From NCBI RefSeq assembly GCF_000503895.1, contig NC_022997.1, forward strand, positions 3,103,821 through 3,167,820: a stretch of DNA of 64,000 nt. The letters run 5' to 3'. Position 1 is the first letter of the stretch. The number at the start of each line of letters is the position of its first letter. The translations under genes were made by a program, and so were the position numbers. Positions 9,369 through 20,402 of this stretch are shown here, piece by piece. The notes beneath the pieces are model-generated. The model saw only the letters and a program-made list of their open reading frames with translations. It searched no databases and was not told the DNA's origin. This DNA is from Hyphomicrobium nitrativorans NL23 (GTDB taxonomy: Bacteria; Pseudomonadota; Alphaproteobacteria; Rhizobiales; Hyphomicrobiaceae).

Positions 9369-10156
9369 TGCGGAGCCCTTTTTCCGGCTGGAAGCGGAAT
9401 CGGTTTCTGGCGCACGTCGTCGACGATATGCCCGTCGCGGAACGTGATCCGCCGTCCGGCCCAAAGCGCGATCTCAGGCTCGTGGGTCACGATCACCACC
9501 GTGATCCCTTCGCGGTTGAGATCGGTGAAGAGCTGCATGATCTCTTCCGACGTCTTGCTGTCGAGGGCGCCGGTCGGCTCGTCGGCCAGCAGGATCTTCG
9601 GATTGTTGACGATGGCGCGGGCAATGGCCACGCGCTGTTGCTGGCCGCCCGATAGCTGGCGCGGCGTATGGCTAATGCGGTTCTCAAGCCCGACCTGCGC
9701 GAGGCGGCGGCGCGCCATCTCCTCGCCGTTCTCCGGCCTCGGATTCGCGTAGAGAAGGGGCAGCATGACCTGTTTCAAGGCCGATGTCCGCGGCAGAAGG
9801 TTGAACTGCTGAAAGACGAAGCCGATGGTGCGGTTTCTAAGGTCGGCAAGCTCGTCGACCGACAGGCGGCCGATGTCGCGTCCGTCGATCAGAAGCTCGC
9901 CCGACGTCGGCACGTCGAGCGCGCCGATCATGTTCATCATCGTCGATTTGCCTGAGCCGGACGGCCCCATGATGGCGACGAAGTCACCGTCGGCGATGTC
10001 GAGCGAGACGTGGTCGAGCGCTGCGAGATCCTCGCCGCCCAGCCGATAGATCTTGGTGAGGTCGCGCGCGGAAATCAGGGGGCGTGCGGTTGCATCCCGC
10101 CCCGGCTCGGGGGCGGCGGCCGCATCGGCCCCGGATGGACGCTCGATCACGGTCAT
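9365..10156 (-). CDS. MacB/LolD-type ABC transporter ATPase
   Basis: 263 residues. ATPase that drives the adjacent permease. Walker [10 protein letters not shown]-loop FVFQQFNLLPR, signature LSGGQQQR, Walker B ILLADEP and the switch His in VTHEPE are all intact. The domain begins after an N-terminal Pro/Ala-rich leader of about 30 residues. The LolD/MacB group is indicated by DLTKIYRLGGEDLAALDHVS and IGFVFQQFNLLP. Its start overlaps the stop of the adaptor gene by 4 bases, and its stop overlaps the permease start, so all three are coupled. There is nothing unusual in the catalytic residues. Confidence 0.94.
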   Translation of the reverse strand: MTVIERPSGADAAAAPEPGRDATARPLISARDLTKIYRLGGEDLAALDHVSLDIADGDFVAIMGPSGSGKSTMMNMIGALDVPTSGELLIDGRDIGRLSVDELADLRNRTIGFVFQQFNLLPRTSALKQVMLPLLYANPRPENGEEMARRRLAQVGLENRISHTPRQLSGGQQQRVAIARAIVNNPKILLADEPTGALDSKTSEEIMQLFTDLNREGITVVIVTHEPEIALWAGRRITFRDGHIVDDVRQKPIPLPAGKRAPQ

Positions 10157-11649
10157 GACCGGGCATTCCGGGCGCGCACGATCACGGCATCGCCCTCACC
10201 GATGTCGCCACCCAAAATTTCCGTGAACTGGTCGTCGGCCATGCCGGTCCGGATCGTGCGCTGCTCGGGCTGGCCATTGCGGCCCAGCACCCACACGGTG
10301 GCAAAACGCGAATTCTCGCGGCCATCCTTCCAGCGTTGAAACGCGATGCGCTGCTCGTCCGAAAGCGTCGGCGCGAGCACCTGCTCGATGCGCGACGTCG
10401 CGCGCTGACGGAACGCGCCTCCGCCGCCGGGGCCCGGCGGGCCGATCGCGATCCCACCCTGGGGACCCGCGGCCCGCATCTCGCGCCCCAGCGCCTCCAT
10501 CGCCTCCCGAACTTGAGATTCCTGCGCTTCGGTGAGCGACAGGTCGGCCTTGAGCCGCTCGACCATTCGGCCCATCCGATCCCCGCCGCCCGGACCGCCT
10601 CGCGGGCTTCCGCCCGCCGCAGGCTCCGGAACCGTGCCGGGGCGCGGGCGGAAGCGGAACGCATCGTTGGCAACACGCAGCACGCCGTCGCGCTCGGCGG
10701 AGAGGATAACGACGTTTGCCGTCATGCCGGGGAAAAGGCGGCGGCCCTCGTTCTCGGCCTCGATGATCACGGTGTAGGTGACCACGCTCGATATCTCGGT
10801 CGCGGAGAGGCGCACCTGCGTGACGCGCCCCTCGAATTGGCGGTCGGGATAGGCATCGACGGTGAATGTCGCGGAGTTGCCTTCCGCTACCATGCCGACA
10901 TCGGCTTCGTTCACCTCCGCTTCGATGCGGATGCGCGAGAGATCCTGCGCGATCTTGAACAGCTCCGGCGCCTGCAGGCTTGCGGCCACCGTCTGGCCGG
11001 GATCCACCATGCGCGAGATCACCGTGCCCTCGATGCGAGAACGGATCTTCGTGCGATCGAGATCGATCCGCGCCTGATCGAGCGCGGCCTCGCGCTGCTT
11101 GATGGTGGCGCGCGCACTTTCGATCTGGGCCTCGGCAACGGCGATGTCGGCCTTGGCGACGGCCGCGTCGCGTATGGCCGAGTCCAACGCCGCCTGTGAC
11201 GAGTGCCCCTTCGCGGCGAGATCCGTCTGACGCTCGACGTTGCGCACGGCCAACTCGTCCACGGCGTGCGCCTTTTGGAGGCCAGCCTGCTGGTTGAGAA
11301 GCGCGGCCTTTGCCACGGCAAGATCGGCTTCCGCCTGCGCGACGCGGGAAGCGAACGTCTTGTCGTCGATGGTGGCGAGGACGTCGCCGGGCGAAACCTC
11401 GCTGTTGAAGTCGACCCGGACCTCATTCACCTGGCCGGAGAGCTCCGAGCCGACGCTGACCGTCACCAGCGCGCGAACGGGGCCCGAGGTGGAGACGATC
11501 TTGCGCAGCGGCCCTTTCGAGGCGGAGGTCGTGTCGTAGACGATGCCTCCGCCGCTCTGGGCACCGGGGGCGAACATCCACGCGAGCGCAAAACCCGCGG
11601 CCGCAACGGGAAGCGCCAGCGTAAACAACGAACTCATACGTCTTTTCAT
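10153..11649 (-). CDS. MacA-like periplasmic adaptor with LTxxQ-like insertion
   Basis: 498 residues from the ATG at 11649 (a second ATG lies 4 codons later; neither has a strong ribosome-binding site). Membrane-fusion protein that links the MacB-like transporter to an outer-membrane channel. Order: membrane anchor (about 8-27), first half of the biotinyl-lipoyl domain (about 45-95), a long helical hairpin (about 98-200), second lipoyl half and beta-barrel (200-335), and a final beta domain (449-498, VWVLGRNGQ). Between them, residues about 338-448 form an insertion: Gly/Pro-rich DNA followed by LSLTEAQESQVREAMEALG and, later, LSDEQRIAFQRW, resembling the LTxxQ helices of Spy/CpxP proteins. 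Most MacA proteins of 370-420 residues lack this. First gene of the operon. Confidence 0.9.
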   Translation of the reverse strand: MKRRMSSLFTLALPVAAAGFALAWMFAPGAQSGGGIVYDTTSASKGPLRKIVSTSGPVRALVTVSVGSELSGQVNEVRVDFNSEVSPGDVLATIDDKTFASRVAQAEADLAVAKAALLNQQAGLQKAHAVDELAVRNVERQTDLAAKGHSSQAALDSAIRDAAVAKADIAVAEAQIESARATIKQREAALDQARIDLDRTKIRSRIEGTVISRMVDPGQTVAASLQAPELFKIAQDLSRIRIEAEVNEADVGMVAEGNSATFTVDAYPDRQFEGRVTQVRLSATEISSVVTYTVIIEAENEGRRLFPGMTANVVILSAERDGVLRVANDAFRFRPRPGTVPEPAAGGSPRGGPGGGDRMGRMVERLKADLSLTEAQESQVREAMEALGREMRAAGPQGGIAIGPPGPGGGGAFRQRATSRIEQVLAPTLSDEQRIAFQRWKDGRENSRFATVWVLGRNGQPEQRTIRTGMADDQFTEILGGDIGEGDAVIVRARNARS

Positions 11650-12044
11650 GGGGTCCGACCCGGTCACTCGGCGTTGAGACCGCCTCACATCGCCTGTGGG
11701 CGTATTAAATCGAGAGAGACAACGGATTTGCAACGCAACATCCGTCGCGGCAAGCGTGGAGGCCCGATCGATCTTTGCGGCGCAAAGCGGTCGGCCGCAT
11801 GAACGGGGGATGAATACACCATTCAGGACGCGTTCAGAGCCCGGGCGATAGGGTCATATCACCCTGAGATCCTATCTTCCCCGGCGTGATCCACGGGAGG
11901 TGCACCGCTCAGGGTCGGTGCACCTCCCACCCCTTCCCCGAAGTCCGCTCCACGCCGCTCCCTCCCGTCAAGGCTTGAATGGAACCTCCCGAGCCGGTAG
12001 GCATTGGGCACTCAATTCCATCCGCCCAACACGGAGAGGCCCCC
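11650..12044. other. Divergent macA-like / sodB intergenic stretch
   Basis: 395 bases between divergent genes; it must hold promoters for both, but no hexamer pair is convincing. It contains a short imperfect palindrome at about 11844-11876 (GATAGG...CCTATC with an inner AGGGT/ACCCT pair) and the strong hairpin at 11895-11928 (separate entry). Confidence 0.5.
11895..11928. repeat. 12-bp perfect inverted repeat upstream of sodB
   Basis: GGGAGGTGCACC (11895-11906) is repeated in inverse orientation at 11917-11928 with a 10-nt spacer. It lies 117 bases before the sodB start codon. There is no U-run on either side, so a simple intrinsic terminator is unlikely; an operator, a leader-RNA hairpin or part of a small RNA are possible. 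Confidence 0.6.
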
Positions 12045-12638
12045 GTGACCACTTTCAAGCTCCCTGAACTTCCGTATGCCTACGACGCGCTCACGCCCTA
12101 TATGTCGGCCGAGACGCTCGAATTCCATCACGACAAGCATCACAAGACCTACGTCGACAACGGCAACAAGCTGATCGTCGGCTCGGGGCTTGAGGGCAAG
12201 TCGATCGAGGAGATCTGCAAGGCGGCCTATTCGGGCAAGAACCAGCCGATCATCAACAACGTCGGCCAGCACTACAATCATATCCACTTCTGGCAGTGGA
12301 TGAAGAAGGATGGCGGCGGAAACAAGCTGCCCGGCAACGTGCAGAAGCTTGTCGACGGCTACGGCGGTTTCGACAAGGTCCGCGCCGATTTCATCGATGC
12401 GGGCACGACGCAGTTCGGCTCCGGCTGGGCGTGGCTCGCCGTTCGCGACGGCAAGCTCGAAGTCTCCAAGACGCCGAACGGCGAGAATCCGTTGATGCAC
12501 GGCGCGCAGCCGATTCTCGGCGTCGATGTGTGGGAGCACAGCTACTACATCGACTATCGCAACGCGCGGCCGAAGTATCTCGAAGCCTGGTTCGACAATC
12601 TCATCAACTGGGAGCACGTCGAGGAACTGGCGGCCTAA
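12045..12638 (+). CDS. sodB: Superoxide dismutase, Fe/Mn family
   Basis: 197 residues, the normal length. Converts superoxide to peroxide and oxygen in the cytoplasm. Metal ligands can be placed: His in LEFHHDKHHKTYVDN, His in NNVGQHYNHIHFW, and Asp/His in DVWEHSYYIDYRNARP. FGSGWAWLAV is also typical. The start is GTG at 12045, preceded by GGAGAGG at a good distance and giving the family N-terminus (TTFKLPELPYAYDAL); the open frame extends 22 codons upstream without conserved sequence. The QPIINNVGQHYNH and family context favour Fe over Mn, but cambialistic enzymes cannot be excluded. It is monocistronic with a strong terminator. Confidence 0.95.
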   Translation: MTTFKLPELPYAYDALTPYMSAETLEFHHDKHHKTYVDNGNKLIVGSGLEGKSIEEICKAAYSGKNQPIINNVGQHYNHIHFWQWMKKDGGGNKLPGNVQKLVDGYGGFDKVRADFIDAGTTQFGSGWAWLAVRDGKLEVSKTPNGENPLMHGAQPILGVDVWEHSYYIDYRNARPKYLEAWFDNLINWEHVEELAA

Positions 12639-12666
12639 AGGCTGTCAGTAACCTCTCGGAAATCAT

Positions 12667-12704
12667 AGAAGCGCGGGACTTCACGGTCCCGCGCTTCTTT
12701 TTTT
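12667..12704 (+). terminator. sodB terminator
   Basis: AGAAGCGCGGGAC (12667-12679) pairs perfectly with 12686-12698 around the hexaloop TTCACG and is followed by seven T residues. It lies 28 bases after the sodB stop. It also sits just past the end of the convergent TIR-like gene (stop at 12717) and may serve both. Confidence 0.93.
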
Positions 12705-12716
12705 GAGGGGATGAAT

Positions 12717-14093
12717 TCAGGCGCGATGCCAGCCGGCCAGGCCGGATACGAGATCGGCGCCTTCCGGCACGTCGATGGCGATCTCGAAACGGCGGTCAGG
12801 CAGCGCCACCGGCTCCGGCACGCCATTGCGATCGCGTAGCAGCACCGAGATCCGCACCACGAGATCCTGAACGCCCGCCGCCTGAGGCGTCACGAGCCAC
12901 GTCCACCGGCCAACGGTTGCCGGATCTCGTCCCGCCTGCGCGTGCTTTGCGATGACGAACTGCGTCCGCTCCGACTGGCGCTCGATCTCGAACACATCCG
13001 TGTGGCCGTAGAGGCTGACCGAAAGCGTTTCGATGCTTTGGCGGCGCAGGGCCTGATGTCCGGTGGTTGCCGCGTCCGCAGGAAACAGCCCCGCCAGATG
13101 CGGGCGGTTCAGCGCGATCTCGACCGTGATCGGCTCGCCCAGCCACATCGCCTCCGGGATGCGCCAAACGAGGAGCCCATCGTCGACGGCACGCGAGAGG
13201 TCGGCAGCCGTTACGGCCGGTCGCTGATCGCGCTGCGGGTTGAGCGCGTTGTGAAGCTCGGCGGCGCGCGATGGCTTTGCGGGCTCCTCCAGCGATGGTG
13301 CCGAAACTTCCGGTTCGGGAAACGTCGGCGCGACCTCGGGCAGATCGAAGAGCGGGCGCGCCTTCACGGCGGCATGGGATTCGAACACGGGCGGGATTGC
13401 CGCGTGCGCATGGGATGACGCTGCGGGGTACGTCGGCGCGGGGGCCGACGAGGCTTGGAACGACGGGACTTGAGGCGACGAGACGGGCCGCGACGGTTGC
13501 GTTCGCTCGTGAGGGCCAGACAGCTCCGTCGCCGGTGCAAGCTTCGGCTCGCTGGCCTGGATCACGGCCGCAGTCTGAAACACCGCCGGTGTCTCTTTCG
13601 GCGGAAGCTCCACCGCGCGCTGCGGGACCGGAGCGGGCACCGTTGCCGCTGCCGGCTGGGGCGGCTTCGGCTTTTCCTTGCGCTCGAAATGCACGGGAGG
13701 CGAGGCCGCCATTTCGCGGCGCGAGGTCGCCGCCGTGCTCAGACGCGCGACCAGGCGCGCGATGCCATCCACGTCGCGCGGGGCGAACATGTTGAGCTTG
13801 CGGAACTGCAACGGGACACGGGTCTTGTCGACCTCCTCGGCGCGCACGGGCGCGAGCAGGTTCAATGGCAGCGCTTCGCGGGCGACGGCTTCCAGGCCCG
13901 CGCTCTGGGCCGAGACTTCTGTCCATATGACGACGACGGCTTCGAACTGGCGCAGGCGCTGAGAACGGTCGGCACGCGGCGTGTCGGGCTCGCCGTCGAA
14001 GGAGACAAAATGGCCGCGCCCCATCAGCGCCGCACCGAGTTCGCGCGCCGTGCTCCCGTCTTTCGGCACATGACAGATGAGGATGCGCGCCAT
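12717..14093 (-). CDS. TIR-like domain protein with C-terminal beta domain
   Basis: 458 residues in three parts. Residues 1-120 read as a TIR-like alpha/beta domain: ILICHVPKD (strand A), GAALMGRGHFVSFDGE (helix A and strand B), FEAVVVIWTEVS (strand C), LNLLAPVRAEEVD (strand D) and LQFRKLNMFAPRD (strand E region). The Trp that usually sits four residues before the catalytic Glu of TIR NADases is not obvious; E68 or E73 are candidates. Residues 121-300 are a Pro/Ala-rich, probably disordered linker. Residues 300-455 look like a beta-rich domain (LLVWRIPEAMWLGEP, RWTWLVTPQAAGVQDLVVRI). It starts 22 bases after the HerA-like gene and is probably co-transcribed. A TIR_2 signalling or NADase effector is an inference from fold signs; a protein-interaction role is the alternative. 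Confidence 0.7.
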   Translation of the reverse strand: MARILICHVPKDGSTARELGAALMGRGHFVSFDGEPDTPRADRSQRLRQFEAVVVIWTEVSAQSAGLEAVAREALPLNLLAPVRAEEVDKTRVPLQFRKLNMFAPRDVDGIARLVARLSTAATSRREMAASPPVHFERKEKPKPPQPAAATVPAPVPQRAVELPPKETPAVFQTAAVIQASEPKLAPATELSGPHERTQPSRPVSSPQVPSFQASSAPAPTYPAASSHAHAAIPPVFESHAAVKARPLFDLPEVAPTFPEPEVSAPSLEEPAKPSRAAELHNALNPQRDQRPAVTAADLSRAVDDGLLVWRIPEAMWLGEPITVEIALNRPHLAGLFPADAATTGHQALRRQSIETLSVSLYGHTDVFEIERQSERTQFVIAKHAQAGRDPATVGRWTWLVTPQAAGVQDLVVRISVLLRDRNGVPEPVALPDRRFEIAIDVPEGADLVSGLAGWHRA

Positions 14094-14115
14094 GACCTGC
14101 CCTAGGGTAATTCGC

Positions 14116-15615
14116 TCAGCGTCGTCCCGTTACCGATTTGACGATGATGTTCTTGATCGTGGTGGCAATGGTCCGCGAAATGGAACGCTGCAGATCCTTG
14201 CCGATCATTTCGCCCATGCCCTGTCGGCGACGTCCGCCCTTTTGCGGGGTGCTGCCCCCGCCGAATACGACGTCGCTCCATCCGCCGCCGCTGTCCGCTC
14301 CGGCTTCCTCGGTGGTTTTCGCCGCGCGCCGGGCAAGGATCTCGTGGGCGCTGTCGCTGTCGATCACTTGCTCGTATTTCCCGTAGACGGGGCTGTATTC
14401 GATCACGCTCAGGCGCTCGTTCTCGGACACCGGACCGAGACGGCCTTCAGGCGGGCGGATCAGCGTCCGCTGGACGATGGATGGCTCGCCCTTGTTCTCC
14501 AGCATCGAGACGAGCGCTTCGCCGACCTTGAGTTCCAGAATGACCCGCTCGGTGTCGAGGTCGGGGTTCTTGCGGAATGTGGTGGCGGCCGCTCTCACGG
14601 CCCGCTGCTCGCGCGGCGTGAACGCGCGGAGCGCGTGCTGCACGCGGTTGCCGAGCTGCGCGGAGACGGTATCGGGCACGTCGAGCGGGCTCTGCGTGAT
14701 GAAATAGACGCCGACGCCCTTCGAGCGGATCAGGCGCGCGATCTGCTCGATGCGCTCCATCAGCGCCTTCGGCGCTTCGTCGAAGAGAAGATGAGCTTCG
14801 TCGAAGAAGAACACGAGCTTCGGCTTCGGCACGTCGCCGACTTCGGGCAACGTCAGCCAGAGGCGGGTCAGCATCCAAAGCAGGAACGTGGTGTAGAGGC
14901 GCGGCCGTTCCATCAGCTTGTCGGCGGCGAGGATCGAGATCACGCCGCGGCCGTCTGGGGCGACGCGCATGAGGTCGGCGATGTCGAGCGAGGGCTCGCC
15001 GAAGAACTGGTCGGCGCCCTGTTCTTCCAGCACCAGAAGGCGGCGCTGGATCGCGCCCACCGACGCCGTCGCCACGTTGCCATACTGCATCGAAAGCTCT
15101 TTCGAGCGCTCGGCGATGTTGGCGATCATCGCGCGCAGATCCTTGAGATCGAGGATCGGGATCTGCTCGTCGGCGGCGACGCGGAAGGCGATGTTGAGCA
15201 CGCCTTCCTGCACCTCGTTAAGCTCCAGCATACGCGCAAGCAGAAGCGGGCCCATGTCGAGCACGGTCGCGCGCACAGGATGGCCCTGCTCACCGAACAC
15301 GTCCCAGAAGATGGTCGGGAAGGCGCGCTGCCGATAGTCGGCGCCGAGATCGACCTCGGTCGCGCGCTTGGTCAGGAAGTCCTTCGGTTCGCCGACCGCG
15401 GCGATACCCGAAAGATCGCCCTTGATGTCGGCTGCGAAGACGGGGACACCAGCGTTCGAAAAGCCCTCTGCCAGCCCCTGCAAAGTGACCGTCTTGCCGG
15501 TACCCGTCGCGCCCGTGACGAGCCCGTGCCGGTTCGCGAAGCGAAGTTCGAGGTATTCGGGCTTCGTGCTTTTTCCGAGGAAGATCCTATCGTCCGCCAA
15601 AACCGACTGGGTCAT
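14116..15615 (-). CDS. HerA-like ATPase, DUF853/YjgR family
   Basis: 499 residues. A RecA-fold translocase-type ATPase: Walker [14 protein letters not shown] at about residues 36-43, Walker [18 protein letters not shown] with the catalytic Glu, and a sensor-like [10 protein letters not shown]. These features match the DUF853 (YjgR) family, related to the archaeal DNA translocase HerA. The C-terminus is basic with Gly-rich segments. YjgR proteins are widespread and their role is not settled. Here the gene directly precedes the TIR-like gene, 22 bases apart, which makes a functional pairing possible. HerA-like ATPases paired with SIR2, DUF4297 or nuclease proteins are known defence modules, so a similar role is a hypothesis. 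It is transcribed divergently from the mutA gene. Confidence 0.9.
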   Translation of the reverse strand: MTQSVLADDRIFLGKSTKPEYLELRFANRHGLVTGATGTGKTVTLQGLAEGFSNAGVPVFAADIKGDLSGIAAVGEPKDFLTKRATEVDLGADYRQRAFPTIFWDVFGEQGHPVRATVLDMGPLLLARMLELNEVQEGVLNIAFRVAADEQIPILDLKDLRAMIANIAERSKELSMQYGNVATASVGAIQRRLLVLEEQGADQFFGEPSLDIADLMRVAPDGRGVISILAADKLMERPRLYTTFLLWMLTRLWLTLPEVGDVPKPKLVFFFDEAHLLFDEAPKALMERIEQIARLIRSKGVGVYFITQSPLDVPDTVSAQLGNRVQHALRAFTPREQRAVRAAATTFRKNPDLDTERVILELKVGEALVSMLENKGEPSIVQRTLIRPPEGRLGPVSENERLSVIEYSPVYGKYEQVIDSDSAHEILARRAAKTTEEAGADSGGGWSDVVFGGGSTPQKGGRRRQGMGEMIGKDLQRSISRTIATTIKNIIVKSVTGRR

Positions 15616-16001
15616 TCCGCTCTCCGACTTAGCATTCGTCCCAGGACGTCCTGATGGGCACGGAGGGACGCCGTCCTTCCAACCCGCAGAAATCCGACGG
15701 GCCCGCTCAATTCACGCGACTCGGTCAATCGGGGCCTCCAGCCGGTCTTTGCATGGGTCAGCCCCCATTGCAAATTCAGTTGCATGCGCCCCTCCGTGAA
15801 GCTGGGGAAACATTGATTTCACCGCAAGATGAAGGGCCTGGGAGTCGCTTACGGGCCTGTGTCCACACAGTGTCGCCCAACTGTCGCATGGAGCGATTTC
15901 CACGTGCGCACCCCGCCTATTTTCCCTATAGAGCAAGCTCAAGTGCGGGCGCAGGCGCGCCAAATAATAATGTGATCCATGCAAAGGGGTTGGAAGTAAC
16001 G
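15616..16001. other. Divergent herA-like / mutA intergenic stretch
   Basis: 386 bases between divergent genes. It contains a candidate TTGCAAA-type operator at 15767-15786 (separate entry), a short palindrome AGGACGTCCT near 15645, and a possible -10 (TATAGA) around 15931. An open frame on plus runs through it into mutA, but it lacks conserved sequence and a ribosome-binding site. Confidence 0.4.
15767..15786. promoter_or_regulatory. Candidate ScfR/PccR-type operator
   Basis: ATTGCAAA-TTCA-GTTGCATG resembles the TTTGCAAA-N4-TTTGCAAA motif reported for short-chain fatty acyl-CoA regulators (PccR) in Rhodobacter. The left half matches 7 of 8 bases and the right half 5 of 8. It is about 215 bases upstream of mutA, the gene such a regulator would control. 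A regulator gene is not in the window. Confidence 0.3.
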
Positions 16002-17921
16002 ATGACGGCCGCCGGAAGCTCCCGTGACGGTGCTCTCACGCCGCTCGCCTCGGATTTCGAGCGTGCGACGCGCGAGCAGTGGCTCACGCTCGTCGACAAA
16101 GCGATCAAGGGCGCGGATTTCGAGAAACGTCTCGTCACGCGCACCGCCGACGGCATCCGCGTCGAGCCGCTCTACACGCGCGAGGGCGCATCGCCCGCGC
16201 TTCAGGACGCGGTTCCCGGGCAGGCTCCCTTCACGCGGGGCGCACGCTCCAGCGTGGACGGGCTCGGCTGGGAGATCCGCCAACGCATCGCGGCCACGGA
16301 GCCCGCTCGCGCCAACACCGAGATCATGACGGAACTCGACGGCGGCACCAACGGAATCCTGCTCGAAATCGAAGCGCCGGGTCAGGCCGGTGTGCGTATC
16401 GCGAGCGCCGCCGACATGGCCGCGGCGCTCCGGGGCATGCGGCTCGACATGGCGCCCGTCGAACTCAACGCCGGTCTTGGAGCCTCCGACGCCGCCCGGC
16501 ACTTCCTCGCCGCGCTGCCGACGCTCGGCATTCCTGCCGCCGAGACGCGCGTGTTCCTCGGGCTCGATCCGATCGGCGCGATGGCGCGCTTCGGCCAGCT
16601 CCCGCTCCCCATCGAGAAGGCGCTTGCCGAGACGATGGCCCTCGCGGGCGACGCGCGGACGGCGATCCCTCTGGCACGGACGGTGCGCGTGGATGCGGCC
16701 CTCTATCACGAAGCCGGTGCGACGGACGCGTTCGAGCTTGCGCTGCTCGGCGCAACGCTGATCGCGTATCTGCGCACGTTCGAAGCGGCAGGCGTCGCGC
16801 CGTCCGAGGCTCTTGCCCAGATCTCGTTCGTGGTCGCGGCCGACACCAATCAGTTCCAGACGCTCGCGAAAGTGCGCGCGGCACGCCGCATCATCTGGCG
16901 CATCGCGGACGCCGCAGGTGCGGGCGACGATGCGCGCAATCTGCATATCTCAGCGCGCGCCTCCATGCGCGTGCTCGCCAAGCGCGACCCGTGGACCAAC
17001 ATGCTGCGCTCGACGCTGTGCTGCGCGGGGGCGGCGCTCGGCGGCGCCGACGCGATCACGGTGCTGCCGTTCACGGCGGCCCTTGGCGCACCGGACGATT
17101 TCTCGCGCCGCGCGGCCCGCAACATCCAGATCGTGTTGCAGGAAGAATCCTGGCTCGGCCGCGTGGTCGATCCGATGGGCGGGGCCTGGTACATCGAAAA
17201 CCTCACCGACGAAGTGGCGAAGGTGGCCTGGGGCTTCCTGCAGGACATCGAAGCCATGGGCGGCGTGATCGCGGCGCTCGATCAAGGCTTCGTGCAGGAC
17301 AAGACGACGGCGGACGCGGGCCTGCGCGCCAAGGCCATCGCCACCGGCCGCGAGGATCTGACGGGCGTCTCGGCGTTCCCGCTGCTCGGCGACGACGGCG
17401 TGAAATATCAACCGCACGCGCCGGTTCCGCCGCTCGCGGGCGCTCAGATCGTGCGCCCGCTGACGCCGCACCGGCTCGCCGAGCCGTTCGAGGCGCTGCG
17501 CGATGCGGCCGACGCCTTCATCGCGCGGACAGGCAACGAACCCGTCGTGTTTTTGGCCAGCATCGGCGCCGTGATCGACCACACCGCGCGCTCGACGTGG
17601 GTCAAGAATTACCTGGCGGCAGGCGGCATCAAGGCGTTGACGAGCGACGGCTACGCGACGCCGGACGCCGCGGCAGACGCCTTCAAGGCATCCGGCGCGG
17701 CGCTCGCGTGCATCTGTTCCTCGGACGCGCTCAACGAGCTTCACGCCGCGGCAACGGCCACTGCGCTCAAGCAGGCTGGCGCGGGCTTCGTGCTGATGGC
17801 AGGGCGGCCTGGCGACCGGGAAGCCGCGCTGCGGGAGGCCGGCGTCGACCAGTTCCTGTTCGCGGGCGCCGATGCGGTGGCCGCCCTTAAGGGGCTTCAG
17901 GAAAGACTCGGAATTTCGTAA
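16002..17921 (+). CDS. mutA: Methylmalonyl-CoA mutase small subunit
   Basis: 639 residues. Partner of the catalytic MutB subunit, converting (R)-methylmalonyl-CoA to succinyl-CoA. The TIM-barrel portion follows the mutase pattern ([53 protein letters not shown]). The C-terminal flavodoxin-like domain lacks the B12-binding Asp-x-His-x-x-Gly, as expected for a non-catalytic subunit. The ATG at 16002 is preceded by GGAAG; the frame stays open upstream but that segment is not conserved. mutB follows 91 bases later. The pathway serves propionyl-CoA assimilation and, if the organism has one, the ethylmalonyl-CoA cycle. Confidence 0.95.
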   Translation: MTAAGSSRDGALTPLASDFERATREQWLTLVDKAIKGADFEKRLVTRTADGIRVEPLYTREGASPALQDAVPGQAPFTRGARSSVDGLGWEIRQRIAATEPARANTEIMTELDGGTNGILLEIEAPGQAGVRIASAADMAAALRGMRLDMAPVELNAGLGASDAARHFLAALPTLGIPAAETRVFLGLDPIGAMARFGQLPLPIEKALAETMALAGDARTAIPLARTVRVDAALYHEAGATDAFELALLGATLIAYLRTFEAAGVAPSEALAQISFVVAADTNQFQTLAKVRAARRIIWRIADAAGAGDDARNLHISARASMRVLAKRDPWTNMLRSTLCCAGAALGGADAITVLPFTAALGAPDDFSRRAARNIQIVLQEESWLGRVVDPMGGAWYIENLTDEVAKVAWGFLQDIEAMGGVIAALDQGFVQDKTTADAGLRAKAIATGREDLTGVSAFPLLGDDGVKYQPHAPVPPLAGAQIVRPLTPHRLAEPFEALRDAADAFIARTGNEPVVFLASIGAVIDHTARSTWVKNYLAAGGIKALTSDGYATPDAAADAFKASGAALACICSSDALNELHAAATATALKQAGAGFVLMAGRPGDREAALREAGVDQFLFAGADAVAALKGLQERLGIS

Positions 17922-18012
17922 GCTTGTCCGGCGTCGGCCGGATCTCATCCATTCAAGCGGGTCTACGATGGCAGACCCGCAAGGCACTCAATTCAGGGCT
18001 TGGGCGTTAGGC

Positions 18013-20193
<2,181 letters not shown>

Positions 20194-20256
20194 TTGCCTG
20201 CCGCATTTCGCCCGCCTGCGTCGTTGCCAATCCGGAGCATCCCTTCGCCACGACGA

Positions 20257-20312
20257 TGTCATGACGGGAGCATGACACTTGAAATCCGCGATGCTGCAAA
20301 TCCGCGATGCTG
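20257..20312. repeat. Small inverted repeat and 16-bp tandem repeat
   Basis: TGTCATG (20257-20263) and CATGACA (20271-20277) form a 7-bp inverted repeat with a 7-nt spacer. Immediately downstream, AAATCCGCGATGCTG occurs twice in tandem (20282-20296 and 20298-20312, 16-base period). Both lie in the 209-base gap between mutB and the MDR gene, about 90-145 bases before its start. An operator is possible. Confidence 0.5.
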
Positions 20313-20402
20313 GGGCCTGGGTCTTTCGTGCGGGTAGCAATCTCCTGGCGTGGCGATTAACTCCGGGGTAGGCAGAAGACAGCCGAACGGGGAGACACGC
20401 AC

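Noticed and set aside
12717..14093. A confirmed TIR NADase
   Set aside because: The fold signs are good, but the catalytic Glu and the neighbouring aromatic residue cannot be placed confidently, so activity is not claimed.
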